Assembly: GCA_900542035.1 (NCBI GenBank)
Contig: UQMJ01000004.1
Coordinates: 1 to 64,000 of the forward strand
From: an uncultured Clostridium sp.
GTDB lineage: Bacteria; Bacillota; Clostridia; Lachnospirales; Lachnospiraceae
DNA: 64,000 nt
Direction of reading: 5' to 3'
Positions within the stretch are counted from its first letter, which is position 1, and every line of letters begins with the position of its first letter. The translations under genes were made by a program, and so were the position numbers. Under the pieces are notes generated by a model. It did not search any database. It had not been told where the DNA came from and saw only the letters and a list, made by a program, of their open reading frames with translations. Positions 8,448-17,999 of this stretch are shown here, in pieces.

Positions 8448-9860
8448 CTACAGGTTTGACGCGGAAGCCTTCGGAAGACTGAAAATAAATTCTGTTCCAA
8501 CATCCGGAGTGCTGACAACGTCGATGTTTTCGCCATGGGACTGGATAATCTCTTTGACTATAGCAAGCCCCAGGCCAGTTCCTTTTTTATCCTTTCCGCG
8601 GGAGGTATCGGATTTATAAAACCGGTCCCAGATTTTCTTGATACTTTCTTTGGGAATGCCGATTCCGCAGTCCTTTACAGAGACGAATACCTTTTCCCTG
8701 CGGACAGAAGTCTGAATATAAATTACGCCGCCGTTATGGCTGAATTTGATGGCGTTGTCAATCAGGTTGTAAAGAACCTGCTGGATTTTTCCCAGATCCG
8801 CATATACCATCAGAATAGAATCAGAAAAGGTCAGGTCAAACGAAATTTCCCTGGCATTGCAGGTGCCTTCAAACGACGCGGCAGTGTCTTTTATCGTCCG
8901 GTTAATGTCAAAATTGGTGCGGGAAAGGTACCCCTTGCTGTCTAAGGAATTTAACGTCAGCATCCCCTGGGTCAGCTTGTTCAGTCGTTCTGTTTCAGAA
9001 ATGACACGGGTTAAATATTTTTCCTGCATTTCCGGCGGAATGGTTCCGTCCAGAATTGCTTCCAGATACCCCTTAATAGAGGTCAGAGGCGAACGGAAAT
9101 CATGGGACACGTTGGCGATAAAAGTTTTCTGGTATTCTTCCAGTTTATTTAATTCGCTGGACATATAGTTTAAAGTGGCAGCTAAGTACCCCATTTCATC
9201 CTGGGTATCGACCTTGATGGAATAAGTAAGGTTTCCGGAAGCATATTCGTTGGCGCCGACCGTAATGCGGCGAAGCGGAAAATATACCGTTTTTGTAAAT
9301 ACCAGCAGAATGATCAGGGACAGGGCAAAAAGGATCAGTCCGGTAATATAGACAATATTTAAAATCCGGTTCTGCTCTGGCACCAGTCTGGACACCGGAC
9401 TGTGAACCAGCACGTATCCATAAGTATTGTAGTTTCCTGTAATGGGAGCAGAAACGCTGATAACGTCATAGGGAAACAGACCGTAATAATTGCCGATGCC
9501 ATAGGAACGATTGCCGATGGCAGTAGGATTAAAGTCTGCAATGACCTGGTTTTTTGTCCCGTCTTCCCGACTGTCAGCAATAATGGTCCCATTCGGATCA
9601 ACGACCCAGATATCCGACTGGATAAACTGGGAAAGGGCCTCCACCTGGGCAGACGTGGTCTCTAAATCCTGGGATACGTCATTGTACATACTGCTTAACT
9701 GTCCGGCCAGGATAGAGGCATCGTCATACATTCTGTCTGCCTGCCGCTCGATTAAGTAACGGTGGACCATCTGGGAAGACAGGGTGGCAATGGTAACAAA
9801 TCCAAGAAGTCCAAACAGGAGGTATCCCAGGACAAATTTGGAATAAAGGGAATGATTCAT
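8448..9860 (-). CDS. Sensor histidine kinase (HAMP, HisKA, HATPase)
   Basis: 470 residues. Two membrane helices (about 10-32 and 165-190) flank an extracellular sensor of about 130 residues with a PAS/Cache-like look. HAMP follows, then the phospho-acceptor His in ANVSHDFRSPLTSIKG near residue 250, and the ATP-binding N box (LIDNAIKFS), G1 (DCGIGI) and G2 (GTGLGLAI) motifs. Its start overlaps the stop of the response regulator by 4 bases, so the two are translationally coupled. The layout resembles PhoR/WalK kinases, but the signal cannot be read from the sequence. Confidence 0.9.
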   Translation of the reverse strand: MNHSLYSKFVLGYLLFGLLGFVTIATLSSQMVHRYLIERQADRMYDDASILAGQLSSMYNDVSQDLETTSAQVEALSQFIQSDIWVVDPNGTIIADSREDGTKNQVIADFNPTAIGNRSYGIGNYYGLFPYDVISVSAPITGNYNTYGYVLVHSPVSRLVPEQNRILNIVYITGLILFALSLIILLVFTKTVYFPLRRITVGANEYASGNLTYSIKVDTQDEMGYLAATLNYMSSELNKLEEYQKTFIANVSHDFRSPLTSIKGYLEAILDGTIPPEMQEKYLTRVISETERLNKLTQGMLTLNSLDSKGYLSRTNFDINRTIKDTAASFEGTCNAREISFDLTFSDSILMVYADLGKIQQVLYNLIDNAIKFSHNGGVIYIQTSVRREKVFVSVKDCGIGIPKESIKKIWDRFYKSDTSRGKDKKGTGLGLAIVKEIIQSHGENIDVVSTPDVGTEFIFSLPKASASNL

Positions 9861-10567
9861 CGCTTCACCTCAAATTTATATCCGATACCCCATACGGTAG
9901 TCAGAGCCCAGTTCTGGTGGTCTTTGATTTTCTCGCGGAGCCGTTTGATATGTACGTCGACTGTACGAGTGTCTCCAATGTATTCATACCCCCAGATATT
10001 GTCGAGAAGCTGCTCCCTGGTAAATACCTGGTTAGGAGAGGAAGCCAGGAAATATAAGAGTTCCAGCTCCTTGGGGGGCATTTCAATGGAATGCCCCATA
10101 TAGGTAACGGAGTAGTTGGTCAGATTGACAATCAGATCCGGATATTCCACAAAGTTTCCCTTTTGTTCCAGGGCAGGAGCTGCAGGAGCGGGGGCAGTCT
10201 GGTAGCGTCTCAAGACTGCTTTTACACGGGCTACCAGCTCTTTGGAGTCAAAGGGTTTAATCATATAATCATCTGCGCCAAGTTCCAATCCCAAAACCTT
10301 GTCAAAAATCTCGCCTTTTGCGGACAGCATGATAATGGGAACCTGAGAAGAACTCCGGACTTCTCTGCAGACCTGATAGCCGTCAATGCCTGGCAGCATC
10401 AGATCCAGCAGGATTAAGTTCGGTTTAAAGACAGGGAACACCCGCAGGGCTTCTTCGCCGTCTCCTACGATCTGGGTTTCGAAACATTCTTTCTCCAGAT
10501 ATAGGGAAATCAGTTCTGCAATGTTGGCGTCATCATCTACAATTAATATTTTCTGTTTTTCTGCCAT
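9857..10567 (-). CDS. OmpR/PhoB-family response regulator
   Basis: 236 residues. Receiver domain with acidic pocket D11-D13, phosphorylation site D55 in LILLDLMLPG and conserved Lys in IKPFD; a flexible Ala/Pro linker; then a winged-helix DNA-binding domain (FTREQLLDNIWGYEYIGDTRTVDVHIKRLREK). It lies 9 bases after mutS2 and overlaps the kinase gene, so the three may form one transcript. The target genes are unknown; the adjacent cell-wall-binding genes are possible targets. Confidence 0.9.
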   Translation of the reverse strand: MAEKQKILIVDDDANIAELISLYLEKECFETQIVGDGEEALRVFPVFKPNLILLDLMLPGIDGYQVCREVRSSSQVPIIMLSAKGEIFDKVLGLELGADDYMIKPFDSKELVARVKAVLRRYQTAPAPAAPALEQKGNFVEYPDLIVNLTNYSVTYMGHSIEMPPKELELLYFLASSPNQVFTREQLLDNIWGYEYIGDTRTVDVHIKRLREKIKDHQNWALTTVWGIGYKFEVKR

Positions 10568-10576
10568 AGTGCCTCC

Positions 10577-12961
10577 TTACTTAAATGTAACGATTGTAAC
10601 GCCGGTATCGCCTTCGCCAAATTCGCCTAAACGGAAATCTTTTACATATTTCAGCCGTTTTAAATGTTTGTGAACACCGGCTTTCAGCGCACCGGTGCCT
10701 CGTCCATGGACAACGCGGACTTGCGGAAGGTGGGCCAGATAAGCGTCATCTAAATACTTATCTAATACAGGGATTGCTTCATCTACGGTCATGCCGATTA
10801 AGTTTACTTCCGGAGAAATAGAGGCGGATTTGCTCATTTTGATTTTGCCGCTTCCGGTATTTGCTCTCTTTGTCTCTAAGGTTGGGCCGGAAATATCCTG
10901 TTCGTTTAGCAGTTCCAGATCTTTGATGTTGACTAAGGAACGGAGAATTCCCATCTGGACATACAAATCGCCTTTTGCATTGGGGAGCGTACTGACAGTT
11001 CCCTTTAAATTCATGGTAAGAACCTTGACGCCATCACCGATTTTTAGTTTCTTTGGAGAAATCGTCTGTTTTGGTCCCTTCTGTTTCATGGCCAGACGCT
11101 GATCCGTATCTTTTAGTTTGTCGCGGAGACGGGCGCGTTCCGCCTCTAACGCTTTATTGTTGACGCCGGATTGGGACGCCAGCTTATTAATATTTTTGAT
11201 GGTCTGATCCGCCGTATCTTTTGCTTCCTGCAGGATTCGCTGGGCCTCTTCGGAAGCGTTCCGGATTAGCTTCTCCCGACGTTCTTCTAACCGTTCTTCT
11301 TTCTGGGTCAGGCGGGCCTTTAACTGGGCAATTTCGTTTTTATAAGAAGCGATTTCTGCCTGTTCTTTTTCAATGGTCAGGCGGCTTTCCTCCAGGTGGG
11401 CCAGCAGATCTTCAAAATCTTCGTCTCCGCTTTCAATGTGGGTCTTGGCCTCTTCGATAATATAATCAGGAAGCCCCAGCTTTTTCGAGATGGCAAACGC
11501 GTTGCTTTTTCCTGGGATTCCAATAAGCAGGCGGTAGGTAGGCCGCAGGGTTTCCACGTTAAATTCGCAACAGGCATTTTCAACGCCAGGGGTGGATAAG
11601 GCAAATACTTTCAGCTCACTGTAATGGGTAGTTGCCATGATCCGGCATTTCATATTGTGGAGGAAGGACAAAATGGCGATAGCTAAAGCCGCGCCTTCTG
11701 TCGGATCCGTTCCGGCTCCCAGCTCGTCAAACAGACAGAGGGAATTGGGATCGGCTTCTTCTAAAATATGGACAATGTTGGTCATGTGGGCAGAAAAGGT
11801 ACTTAAACTCTGCTCAATGCTCTGCTCATCGCCAATGTCAGCAAATACCTCATGAAATACTGCCAGTTCTGAACCGTCAAAGGCGGGAATGTGAAGACCG
11901 GCCTGTCCCATGAGCGTAAATAGTCCCACCGTTTTTAAAGAAACCGTTTTACCGCCGGTGTTGGGGCCGGTAACAATCAGCAAATCGAATTCATCGCCAA
12001 GACGGATGGTAATGGGAACAACTTTCTGTGGATCCAGCAGCGGATGGCGGCCATCTTTAATGTGGATAAAGCCCCTGTTGTTAAACCTCGGCTCGCTGCC
12101 TTTATAGTGACGGGACAGAGCAGCCTTTGCGAAAATAAAGTCTAATTGAGCTAAAATCGTCTGATTGGCAAGAAGTTCTCCGGTATACGGAGCCGTCTGG
12201 TTGCTGAGATCCGCTAAAACTGCTTCGATTTCTTTCTTTTCCTGTATTTCCAGTTCCCGAAGTTCATTGTTGAGCTTGATAATCGCCATAGGTTCAATAA
12301 ACAATGTAGAACCTGTAGAAGACTGGTCATGAACCATGCCGGCTACCTGATTTTTATGTTCCGCTTTCACTGGAAGGCAGTAGCGCCCATCGCGCATGGT
12401 AATGACGGCGTCCTGCAGATAGGTCCGGTTGGAATTTAAAATGGAATTAAGCTGGGTGTGGATCCGGTCTCCAATTCCCCGCATCTGCCGTCGCACATGG
12501 CGGAGTCCAGGGCTGGCATCGTCGCTTACTTCGTCTTCTGAGAGAATACAGCGTTTGATTTCGGTATTTAACGGCGTTAATGGCTCCAGGGCCTTAAACA
12601 TTTCCTCCAGAGAATCGTCGGGAAGTTCGGAATCCTCGTGACGGCCGTAGGCCTTGACTCTGGCAGCTGCAGTCAGCTGGGAACTGACAGACAGAAGCTC
12701 CGGAATGCTTAAAGAACTGCCGATCTCCAGACGCTTTAAAGAATCGGAAATACTGCGGATGCCGGAAAAGGAAACGCTGCCTTTTTGCCGTACTCTGGTC
12801 AGGGCGTCAGTAGTCTCGGTCTGGCTCTGTATAATCTCTTCCAGGTTGGAAGACGGAAGCAGGGACTGGCAGAGGGATTTTCCCAACGGGGAAGAAGCAT
12901 ACTCTGCAAGCTGCGAGGTTATCTTATTGTATTCTAAAATCTGTAATGCTTTTTGATTCAT
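10577..12961 (-). CDS. mutS2: MutS2 (MutS family ATPase with Smr nuclease domain)
   Basis: About 794 residues. Walker A GPNTGGKT and the Walker B region (CLFDELGAGTDPTEGAAL) of the MutS ATPase, a long coiled-coil rich in E, K and R, and a C-terminal Smr domain (VNLIGMTVDEA, VVHGRGTGALK). MutS2 proteins suppress homologous recombination and, in Bacillus, act on collided ribosomes. I chose the ATG at 12961 because GGAGG lies 5 bases upstream; an upstream TTG at 12973 has no such site. It is divergent from the HtrA-like gene. Confidence 0.92.
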   Translation of the reverse strand: MNQKALQILEYNKITSQLAEYASSPLGKSLCQSLLPSSNLEEIIQSQTETTDALTRVRQKGSVSFSGIRSISDSLKRLEIGSSLSIPELLSVSSQLTAAARVKAYGRHEDSELPDDSLEEMFKALEPLTPLNTEIKRCILSEDEVSDDASPGLRHVRRQMRGIGDRIHTQLNSILNSNRTYLQDAVITMRDGRYCLPVKAEHKNQVAGMVHDQSSTGSTLFIEPMAIIKLNNELRELEIQEKKEIEAVLADLSNQTAPYTGELLANQTILAQLDFIFAKAALSRHYKGSEPRFNNRGFIHIKDGRHPLLDPQKVVPITIRLGDEFDLLIVTGPNTGGKTVSLKTVGLFTLMGQAGLHIPAFDGSELAVFHEVFADIGDEQSIEQSLSTFSAHMTNIVHILEEADPNSLCLFDELGAGTDPTEGAALAIAILSFLHNMKCRIMATTHYSELKVFALSTPGVENACCEFNVETLRPTYRLLIGIPGKSNAFAISKKLGLPDYIIEEAKTHIESGDEDFEDLLAHLEESRLTIEKEQAEIASYKNEIAQLKARLTQKEERLEERREKLIRNASEEAQRILQEAKDTADQTIKNINKLASQSGVNNKALEAERARLRDKLKDTDQRLAMKQKGPKQTISPKKLKIGDGVKVLTMNLKGTVSTLPNAKGDLYVQMGILRSLVNIKDLELLNEQDISGPTLETKRANTGSGKIKMSKSASISPEVNLIGMTVDEAIPVLDKYLDDAYLAHLPQVRVVHGRGTGALKAGVHKHLKRLKYVKDFRLGEFGEGDTGVTIVTFK

Positions 12962-13022
12962 AAATACCTCCAATTCACTTGTATAAAGTATACCATAAAA
13001 TTTTTTATTTACTATCTTTTTC

Positions 13023-13051
13023 TTGCATAAAAACTGCGAAAACCTTATAAT
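13023..13051 (+). promoter_or_regulatory. SigA-type promoter for the HtrA-like gene
   Basis: TTGCAT (13023-13028), a 17-base spacer and TATAAT (13046-13051), about 30 bases before the GTG start. Good match to the housekeeping consensus. Confidence 0.7.
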
Positions 13052-13081
13052 AGGAATAGGCCGTCTGAAGGAGGTAATCTT

Positions 13082-14416
13082 GTGCCGAACAGTAACAGCC
13101 CTGATGAGAAAAAAGGAAAAACGACAGAAGAAAAACGTGAGTTTATAAAAGAACGGATTGTAAAGCCACCTATGACAAAGAGGCAGGCAGCAGCAAAGGC
13201 TCTGACCCTTTTGTTTTCTGCGGCTTTTTTTGGTAGTATTGCGGCTGTTACCTTTGTGATTACAACGCCGTTTGCCAAAGAATACCTGACGGAGGAGACA
13301 GAGAGCAGCGCCACCGTAACAATTCCTACAGATGCAGAAACAGAGGCAACTGAACCGGAGAGCCAGCCAGAAGCGACGCCAACGATGGAGACCTGTTCTT
13401 CTGAAAATTTAATTGAAAGCGCCGTCCAGAAAGAACTGGAAACCTTTGAATTAAAAGAAGAGGACTGGGATGCGTTTTATGAAACCATGCAGAACAGGGC
13501 GGAAGAAGCAGAACGGGGACTGGTTACCATTACTTCCGTCAGACAGCAGACAGATTTATTTAACAATCCAGTTGAAACAGAAGGAAACTTTTCCGGAGCA
13601 GTGATTGCAAAAACATCGGATCAGTACCTGATTTTTACAACAGCCGAGGCAGTGACAGGAATGGACTCCATCCAGGTAAGAGTAAGCAGCGGCCAGGAAG
13701 TGCCTGGACAGATTGTAGGAGTTGACAACATCGCCGGTCTGGCAGTGATTGGGATTCAGGCTGAACTGCTGGAAAAGTCTTCCTTAGAACAGATACAGGT
13801 TCTGGAATTGGGAAATTCTTACGCAGTCCAGCGGGGAGATCTTCTGACGGCGATCGGAAGTCCGGCAGGATACCCTCAGTCCAGCGGATTTGGCGCAGTT
13901 TCTTATATACGGGAAAATGTCCAGATTATCGACGGCACCAGCCAGATTTTGTACGTGGACGTGCCTGGAAATGCAGATAAGGGGACATTTTTAATTGATG
14001 GCAACAAACGGATTGTCGGCTGGGTTACCAATGACTTCCAGGTGGAAAACAGCAGACTGGCAGCAGTTCGGACTATTTCTGATTATAAATCTATTTTAGA
14101 AAAGCTTTCCAACGGCATCCCGATTCCTTATATTGGCGTTATGGGGCAGGGAACCAACAGGGAAGAACTGGAAGAGGGAATTCCGAACGGAATTTATGTA
14201 AACAGAGCGGTAAAAGACGGGCCGGCATATCAGGCGGGAATCCAGGCCGGAGACATTATTACAGAGGTAAACGGCGTTTCCGTGGATACCAGGCAGAACT
14301 GGCGGGAAATGATAGACGACTTAAAATCTGGATCTGTTGTGCCGGTAAAAGTGCAAAGGTGCAGCAGGGATGCATATATAGAATTAGAATATCAGGTAAC
14401 AATCGGAGCCAGGTAA
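13082..14416 (+). CDS. HtrA/DegP-like membrane protein with PDZ domain, catalytic triad lost
   Basis: 444 residues with a GTG start supported by GAAGGAGG. A cytoplasmic tail and one membrane helix (about 38-62) precede an acidic linker, a trypsin-fold domain (about 140-330) and a C-terminal PDZ domain (GPAYQAGIQAGDIITEVNGV). The protease fold is recognisable from GAVIA, LGNSYAVQRGDLLTAIGSPAG and IVGW motifs. However, the positions of the catalytic His, Asp and Ser hold A190 (TAEAV in place of TNxHV), G219 (GLAV in place of DLAV) and the segment N297-A-D-K-G-T (in place of GNSGGP). It should therefore be a pseudoprotease, perhaps a chaperone or peptide binder. Confidence 0.8.
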   Translation: MPNSNSPDEKKGKTTEEKREFIKERIVKPPMTKRQAAAKALTLLFSAAFFGSIAAVTFVITTPFAKEYLTEETESSATVTIPTDAETEATEPESQPEATPTMETCSSENLIESAVQKELETFELKEEDWDAFYETMQNRAEEAERGLVTITSVRQQTDLFNNPVETEGNFSGAVIAKTSDQYLIFTTAEAVTGMDSIQVRVSSGQEVPGQIVGVDNIAGLAVIGIQAELLEKSSLEQIQVLELGNSYAVQRGDLLTAIGSPAGYPQSSGFGAVSYIRENVQIIDGTSQILYVDVPGNADKGTFLIDGNKRIVGWVTNDFQVENSRLAAVRTISDYKSILEKLSNGIPIPYIGVMGQGTNREELEEGIPNGIYVNRAVKDGPAYQAGIQAGDIITEVNGVSVDTRQNWREMIDDLKSGSVVPVKVQRCSRDAYIELEYQVTIGAR

Positions 14417-14476
14417 ATCCACCTGGCTCTATTAACGCGGCTTCAGTTAGAACAGAGGGAAAGGAGTAATAGAAAA

Positions 14477-15424
14477 ATGAAGTATATCAATATGTTTCGG
14501 GAAGGAAATCATGTGTCAGAGGTTTATCTGTGCAAAAATAAACAGATTCAGCTTACAAAAAATGGAAAAGAGTATGGAAACTTGGTTTTGCAGGACAAAA
14601 CCGGTACCATCGACGGCAAAATCTGGGACTTGGGTTCTCCTGGAATCGGCAATTTTGAAACCATGGATTACGTGTACATAGATGCGGACGTTACGGTGTT
14701 CCAGGGAACCAATCAGTTAAACATCCGGCGTATTCGCAAAGCCAGGGAGGAAGAGTATATTCCGGCAGATTATCTTCCCGTTTCCAAAAAGGATATTGGA
14801 AAAATGTATCAGGAACTGACAGCAATGATCCGCACCATCAAAAATCCTTATCTGAACAAACTGGCCAGCAGCTATTTTATTGACGATCCAGAATTTGCAA
14901 AAGCATTCCAGTTCCATTCTGCTGCAAAAAGCGTGCATCATGGATTTGTAGGAGGACTTCTGGAACATACATTAAGCGTTGCCAAATTATGTGATTACTA
15001 CGCATCCTATTATCCAGGAATTAATCGGGATTTATTGCTGACAGCCGCTATATTCCATGACATTGGAAAAACAAAGGAGCTGTCTGTATTTCCGGAAAAT
15101 GACTATACGGATGACGGTCAGCTGTTAGGACATATTATTATCGGAACGGAAATGGTAGGAGAACGAATCCGCACGATTCCAGGGTTCCCCCACCGTCTGG
15201 CGGCAGAACTGAAGCATTGTATTCTGGCTCATCATGGGGAGCTGGAGTATGGTTCTCCTAAAAAACCGGCTCTTTTGGAGGCATTGGCTCTTAACTTTGC
15301 AGATAATACAGATGCAAAGATGGAAACCATGCTGGAAGCGCTGAATGCTGGCGGGGAAAATGCCGGCTGGCTTGGATATAATAAATTCCTGGAAAGCAAT
15401 ATCCGCAAAACTACGGAGAAATAA
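14477..15424 (+). CDS. yhaM: 3'-5' exoribonuclease YhaM family (OB fold plus HD domain)
   Basis: 315 residues, the family's usual size. An N-terminal OB-fold (about 15-95) is followed by an HD phosphohydrolase domain with HHGFVGGLLEHTLSV (first His pair), the HD pair in AAIFHDIGKTKEL, and the later metal-binding His in ILAHHGELEYG. YhaM proteins trim RNA, and sometimes DNA, 3' ends with manganese or cobalt. GGAAAGGAG precedes the ATG. It is followed after 5 bases by rlmD, indicating a two-gene operon. Confidence 0.88.
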   Translation: MKYINMFREGNHVSEVYLCKNKQIQLTKNGKEYGNLVLQDKTGTIDGKIWDLGSPGIGNFETMDYVYIDADVTVFQGTNQLNIRRIRKAREEEYIPADYLPVSKKDIGKMYQELTAMIRTIKNPYLNKLASSYFIDDPEFAKAFQFHSAAKSVHHGFVGGLLEHTLSVAKLCDYYASYYPGINRDLLLTAAIFHDIGKTKELSVFPENDYTDDGQLLGHIIIGTEMVGERIRTIPGFPHRLAAELKHCILAHHGELEYGSPKKPALLEALALNFADNTDAKMETMLEALNAGGENAGWLGYNKFLESNIRKTTEK

Positions 15425-15429
15425 TTAGT

Positions 15430-16809
15430 ATGAAGAAAAATGAAGAATTTATTATTACAATTGAGGATATGAGCGAAGATGGCTCCGGAGTTGGAAAGCA
15501 GGACGGATACATCTGGTTTATAAAAGATACGGTAATCGGAGACGTGGTTCGGGCAGGGGCTATGAAGATGAAGAAAAACTATGGATTTGCAAGGCTGGTT
15601 GAGGTCCTTACACCTTCAAAAGACAGAGTTGTCCCCCGCTGTCCGGCTGCCAGAAAGTGCGGCGGCTGCCAGCTTCAGTCTATGGATTACCAGGCGCAGC
15701 TCCGGTTTAAGGAGCGGAAAGTTTACAACGATTTAAGAAGAATCGGAGGGTTAAAAGATCTGCGTCCGGAGGACATGGAACCAATTATGGGTATGGAAGA
15801 ACCCTGGAGATACCGTAATAAAGCCCAGTTCCCATTCGGAACGGATAAAGACGGCCGGATTATTACAGGTTTCTATGCCGGACGCACTCATGCCATTATT
15901 GAGCAGGAGGACTGCCTGTTAGGGATAGAAGAAAACAAAGAAATTCTGGAAATTATCAAGAACTTTATGGAAGAATTCCGCAGGGACGGGCTGGAGCCTT
16001 ATGACGAGGCTGCCCATAAAGGCCTTGTGCGCCACGCTTTAATCCGGAAAGGATTTGCCACAGGAGAACTGATGGTATGCCTGGTCGTAAACGGCAAAAA
16101 ACTTCCTCATAGCGAAGAACTGGTAAAGCGGCTTAGGAAAGTCCCTGGTATGAGCAGCATTTCTTACAACATCAATATGGATAAGACCAATGTAATTCTG
16201 GGCAGTGAACTGGTTAATCTCTACGGTCCTGGATACATTACAGACAGGATAGGAAATGTCAGCTACCAGATTTCTCCATTGTCTTTTTACCAGGTAAATC
16301 CGGTCCAGACCCAGAAACTGTATCAGACTGCCCTGGAATTTGCTGGTTTGACCGGCGGAGAGACCGTCTGGGATCTTTACTGCGGCATTGGTACAATCTC
16401 TCTGTTTCTGGCCCAGAAGGCCGGAATGGTTTACGGTGTGGAAATTGTTCCCCAGGCCATTGAGGATGCAAGACAGAACGCCGCTCTTAACGGCTTGGAA
16501 AATGTGGAATTCTTCGTAGGAAAGGCAGAAGAGGTTCTGCCGGAACAGTATGAGAAAAACCACATTTGCGCAGACGTGATTGTGGTGGATCCGCCCCGTA
16601 AGGGCTGCGATGAGCACTGCCTGGAGACCATCATAAAAATGGCACCGAAGAAGGTCGTTTATGTCAGCTGCGATCCGGCAACTCTGGCCCGCGACGTAAA
16701 GTATCTGGGCGAACATGGGTATGAACTGAAACGGGTAAGATGCTGCGATATGTTCGGACACTCGGTGCACGTGGAGACTTGTGTGTTGCTACAAAGACGA
16801 ACGATGTAG
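15430..16809 (+). CDS. rlmD: 23S rRNA (uracil-5-)-methyltransferase, RlmD/RlmCD type
   Basis: 459 residues. N-terminal TRAM domain (about 1-60), an iron-sulfur cluster motif C-x6-C-x2-C (CPAARKCGGC) with a later Cys, the SAM-binding motif DLYCGIGTISLFLA, the Asp-Pro-Pro-Arg motif VVDPPRKGCD and the catalytic Cys in VSCDPATLARD. It should form 5-methyluridine in 23S rRNA (U1939 and, in Firmicutes, often U747). A stem-loop terminator follows at 16838-16867. This gene appears to mark the left border of the AT-rich accessory block. Confidence 0.9.
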   Translation: MKKNEEFIITIEDMSEDGSGVGKQDGYIWFIKDTVIGDVVRAGAMKMKKNYGFARLVEVLTPSKDRVVPRCPAARKCGGCQLQSMDYQAQLRFKERKVYNDLRRIGGLKDLRPEDMEPIMGMEEPWRYRNKAQFPFGTDKDGRIITGFYAGRTHAIIEQEDCLLGIEENKEILEIIKNFMEEFRRDGLEPYDEAAHKGLVRHALIRKGFATGELMVCLVVNGKKLPHSEELVKRLRKVPGMSSISYNINMDKTNVILGSELVNLYGPGYITDRIGNVSYQISPLSFYQVNPVQTQKLYQTALEFAGLTGGETVWDLYCGIGTISLFLAQKAGMVYGVEIVPQAIEDARQNAALNGLENVEFFVGKAEEVLPEQYEKNHICADVIVVDPPRKGCDEHCLETIIKMAPKKVVYVSCDPATLARDVKYLGEHGYELKRVRCCDMFGHSVHVETCVLLQRRTM

Positions 16810-16837
16810 ACTTGTTAAAAGAGTATCCCTTTTTCAT

Positions 16838-16867
16838 ATAGACGTTCAGAAATGAGCGTCTATTTTT
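16838..16867 (+). terminator. Terminator of the yhaM-rlmD operon
   Basis: A 7-bp perfect stem ATAGACG/CGTCTAT with a 12-base loop and a TTTTT run. Confidence 0.8.
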
Positions 16868-17004
16868 AAAGAAAGATAAGACTCCTGCCTCTATAGGCGG
16901 TAAGTTGTGATAATTCCGTTTTGGAAAGAGATTGGCGATTAGGTAAAAGAATAAAAATTAATATCTTCAATAACAGTTTTTGATCGTAAAAGGGGTGTAT
17001 AAAA

Positions 17005-17883
17005 ATGGATATTAGAATATTGCGATATTTTTTGACTGTTGCGAAAGAACAGAATTTTACAAAGGCGGCAGAGCAATTAAATATCACTCAACCAACACTT
17101 TCAAGACAGCTTTCTGCATTGGAGGATGAGATTGGAAAAGCTCTTTTTATAAGAGGAAATCGAAGCGTCACACTTACAGAGACGGGAATGTTATTAAAAA
17201 GACGAGCTTTGGAGATCCTTGATCTGGAAGAAAAAATGATGGATGAACTAATGGAAAAAGAAGAATTGATGGAAGGTACGATCACAATTGGATGCGGTGA
17301 GTTTGCGGCGGTAGAAACATTGGCTGAAATTTGTAAGGTATACAAGCAAAAATATCCAATGGTGCAAATTGCTTTACATACAGCAACTGCAGATTTGGTA
17401 TATGATATGATGAATCAGGGGTTGGTGGACATTGGATTGTTTATGGAACCGGTCAATACAGAAGGTGTGGATTATATCAGAATTATGGACAGTGACCATT
17501 GGGTTGTTGGGATGAAACCGGATGATCCATTAGCATACAAAGAATATATTACAAAAGATGATCTTATAGATAAACCACTCATTCTTCCAAAAAGACGAAA
17601 CGTGCAGAGCGAACTTGCCAATTGGTTTGGCAAGGATTTTAATAAGCTTCATATTGCGTTTATCAGTAATCTTGGAACGAATGCCGGTGTTATGGCAGCT
17701 CATGGACTGGGATATCCGGTTTCAATCGAAGGTGCTACAAAATATTGGAGAGAAGATTTGCTTGTACATAGAAGACTGTATCCTGAAATAGCTGCAAGTA
17801 CGGTAATTGCATGGAGAAGAAATATCCCGTATTCATTGGCAATAAATAAGTTTATAGAAGAAATCAATGCCTTTAAAGCATAG
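17005..17883 (+). CDS. LysR-family transcriptional regulator
   Basis: 292 residues. N-terminal winged helix-turn-helix (MDIRILRYFLTVAKEQNFTK..., with the TQPTLSRQLSALE recognition region at residues 28-43) and a C-terminal periplasmic-binding-like effector domain. AAAGGGGTG lies upstream. It precedes a flavodoxin, a CMD/cupin gene and an aldo-keto reductase on the same strand and probably controls them. Codon use is AT-richer than in the yhaM-rlmD genes to its left. Confidence 0.9.
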   Translation: MDIRILRYFLTVAKEQNFTKAAEQLNITQPTLSRQLSALEDEIGKALFIRGNRSVTLTETGMLLKRRALEILDLEEKMMDELMEKEELMEGTITIGCGEFAAVETLAEICKVYKQKYPMVQIALHTATADLVYDMMNQGLVDIGLFMEPVNTEGVDYIRIMDSDHWVVGMKPDDPLAYKEYITKDDLIDKPLILPKRRNVQSELANWFGKDFNKLHIAFISNLGTNAGVMAAHGLGYPVSIEGATKYWREDLLVHRRLYPEIAASTVIAWRRNIPYSLAINKFIEEINAFKA

Positions 17884-17891
17884 TAAATGAT

Positions 17892-17919
17892 TTGATATAG
17901 GCATTAGACATAATATAAT
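17892..17919 (+). promoter_or_regulatory. Promoter before the flavodoxin gene
   Basis: TTGATA (17892-17897), a 16-base spacer and TATAAT (17914-17919). An overlapping alternative is TAGACA (17905-17910), an 18-base spacer and TATAAT (17929-17934). It sits directly after the LysR gene, where such a regulator often acts. Confidence 0.5.
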
Positions 17920-17934
17920 ACGGAAGACTATAAT

Positions 17935-17976
17935 AAATGTGTAAGGTATGAATGAGAAATACTTTACACATTTTTA
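17935..17976 (+). terminator. Stem-loop between the LysR gene and flavodoxin
   Basis: AAATGTGTAAGGTAT pairs almost perfectly with ATACTTTACACATTT (17959-17973) and runs into T residues. It probably ends the LysR transcript. Because it lies downstream of the promoter candidates above, it could also act as an attenuator. Confidence 0.55.
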
Positions 17977-17999
17977 TTTGCAAATGAGGAGAACTACCT

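Noticed and set aside
10577..12973. Longer mutS2 start at TTG 12973
   Set aside because: GGAGG is placed for ATG 12961, and the TTG would overlap that site.
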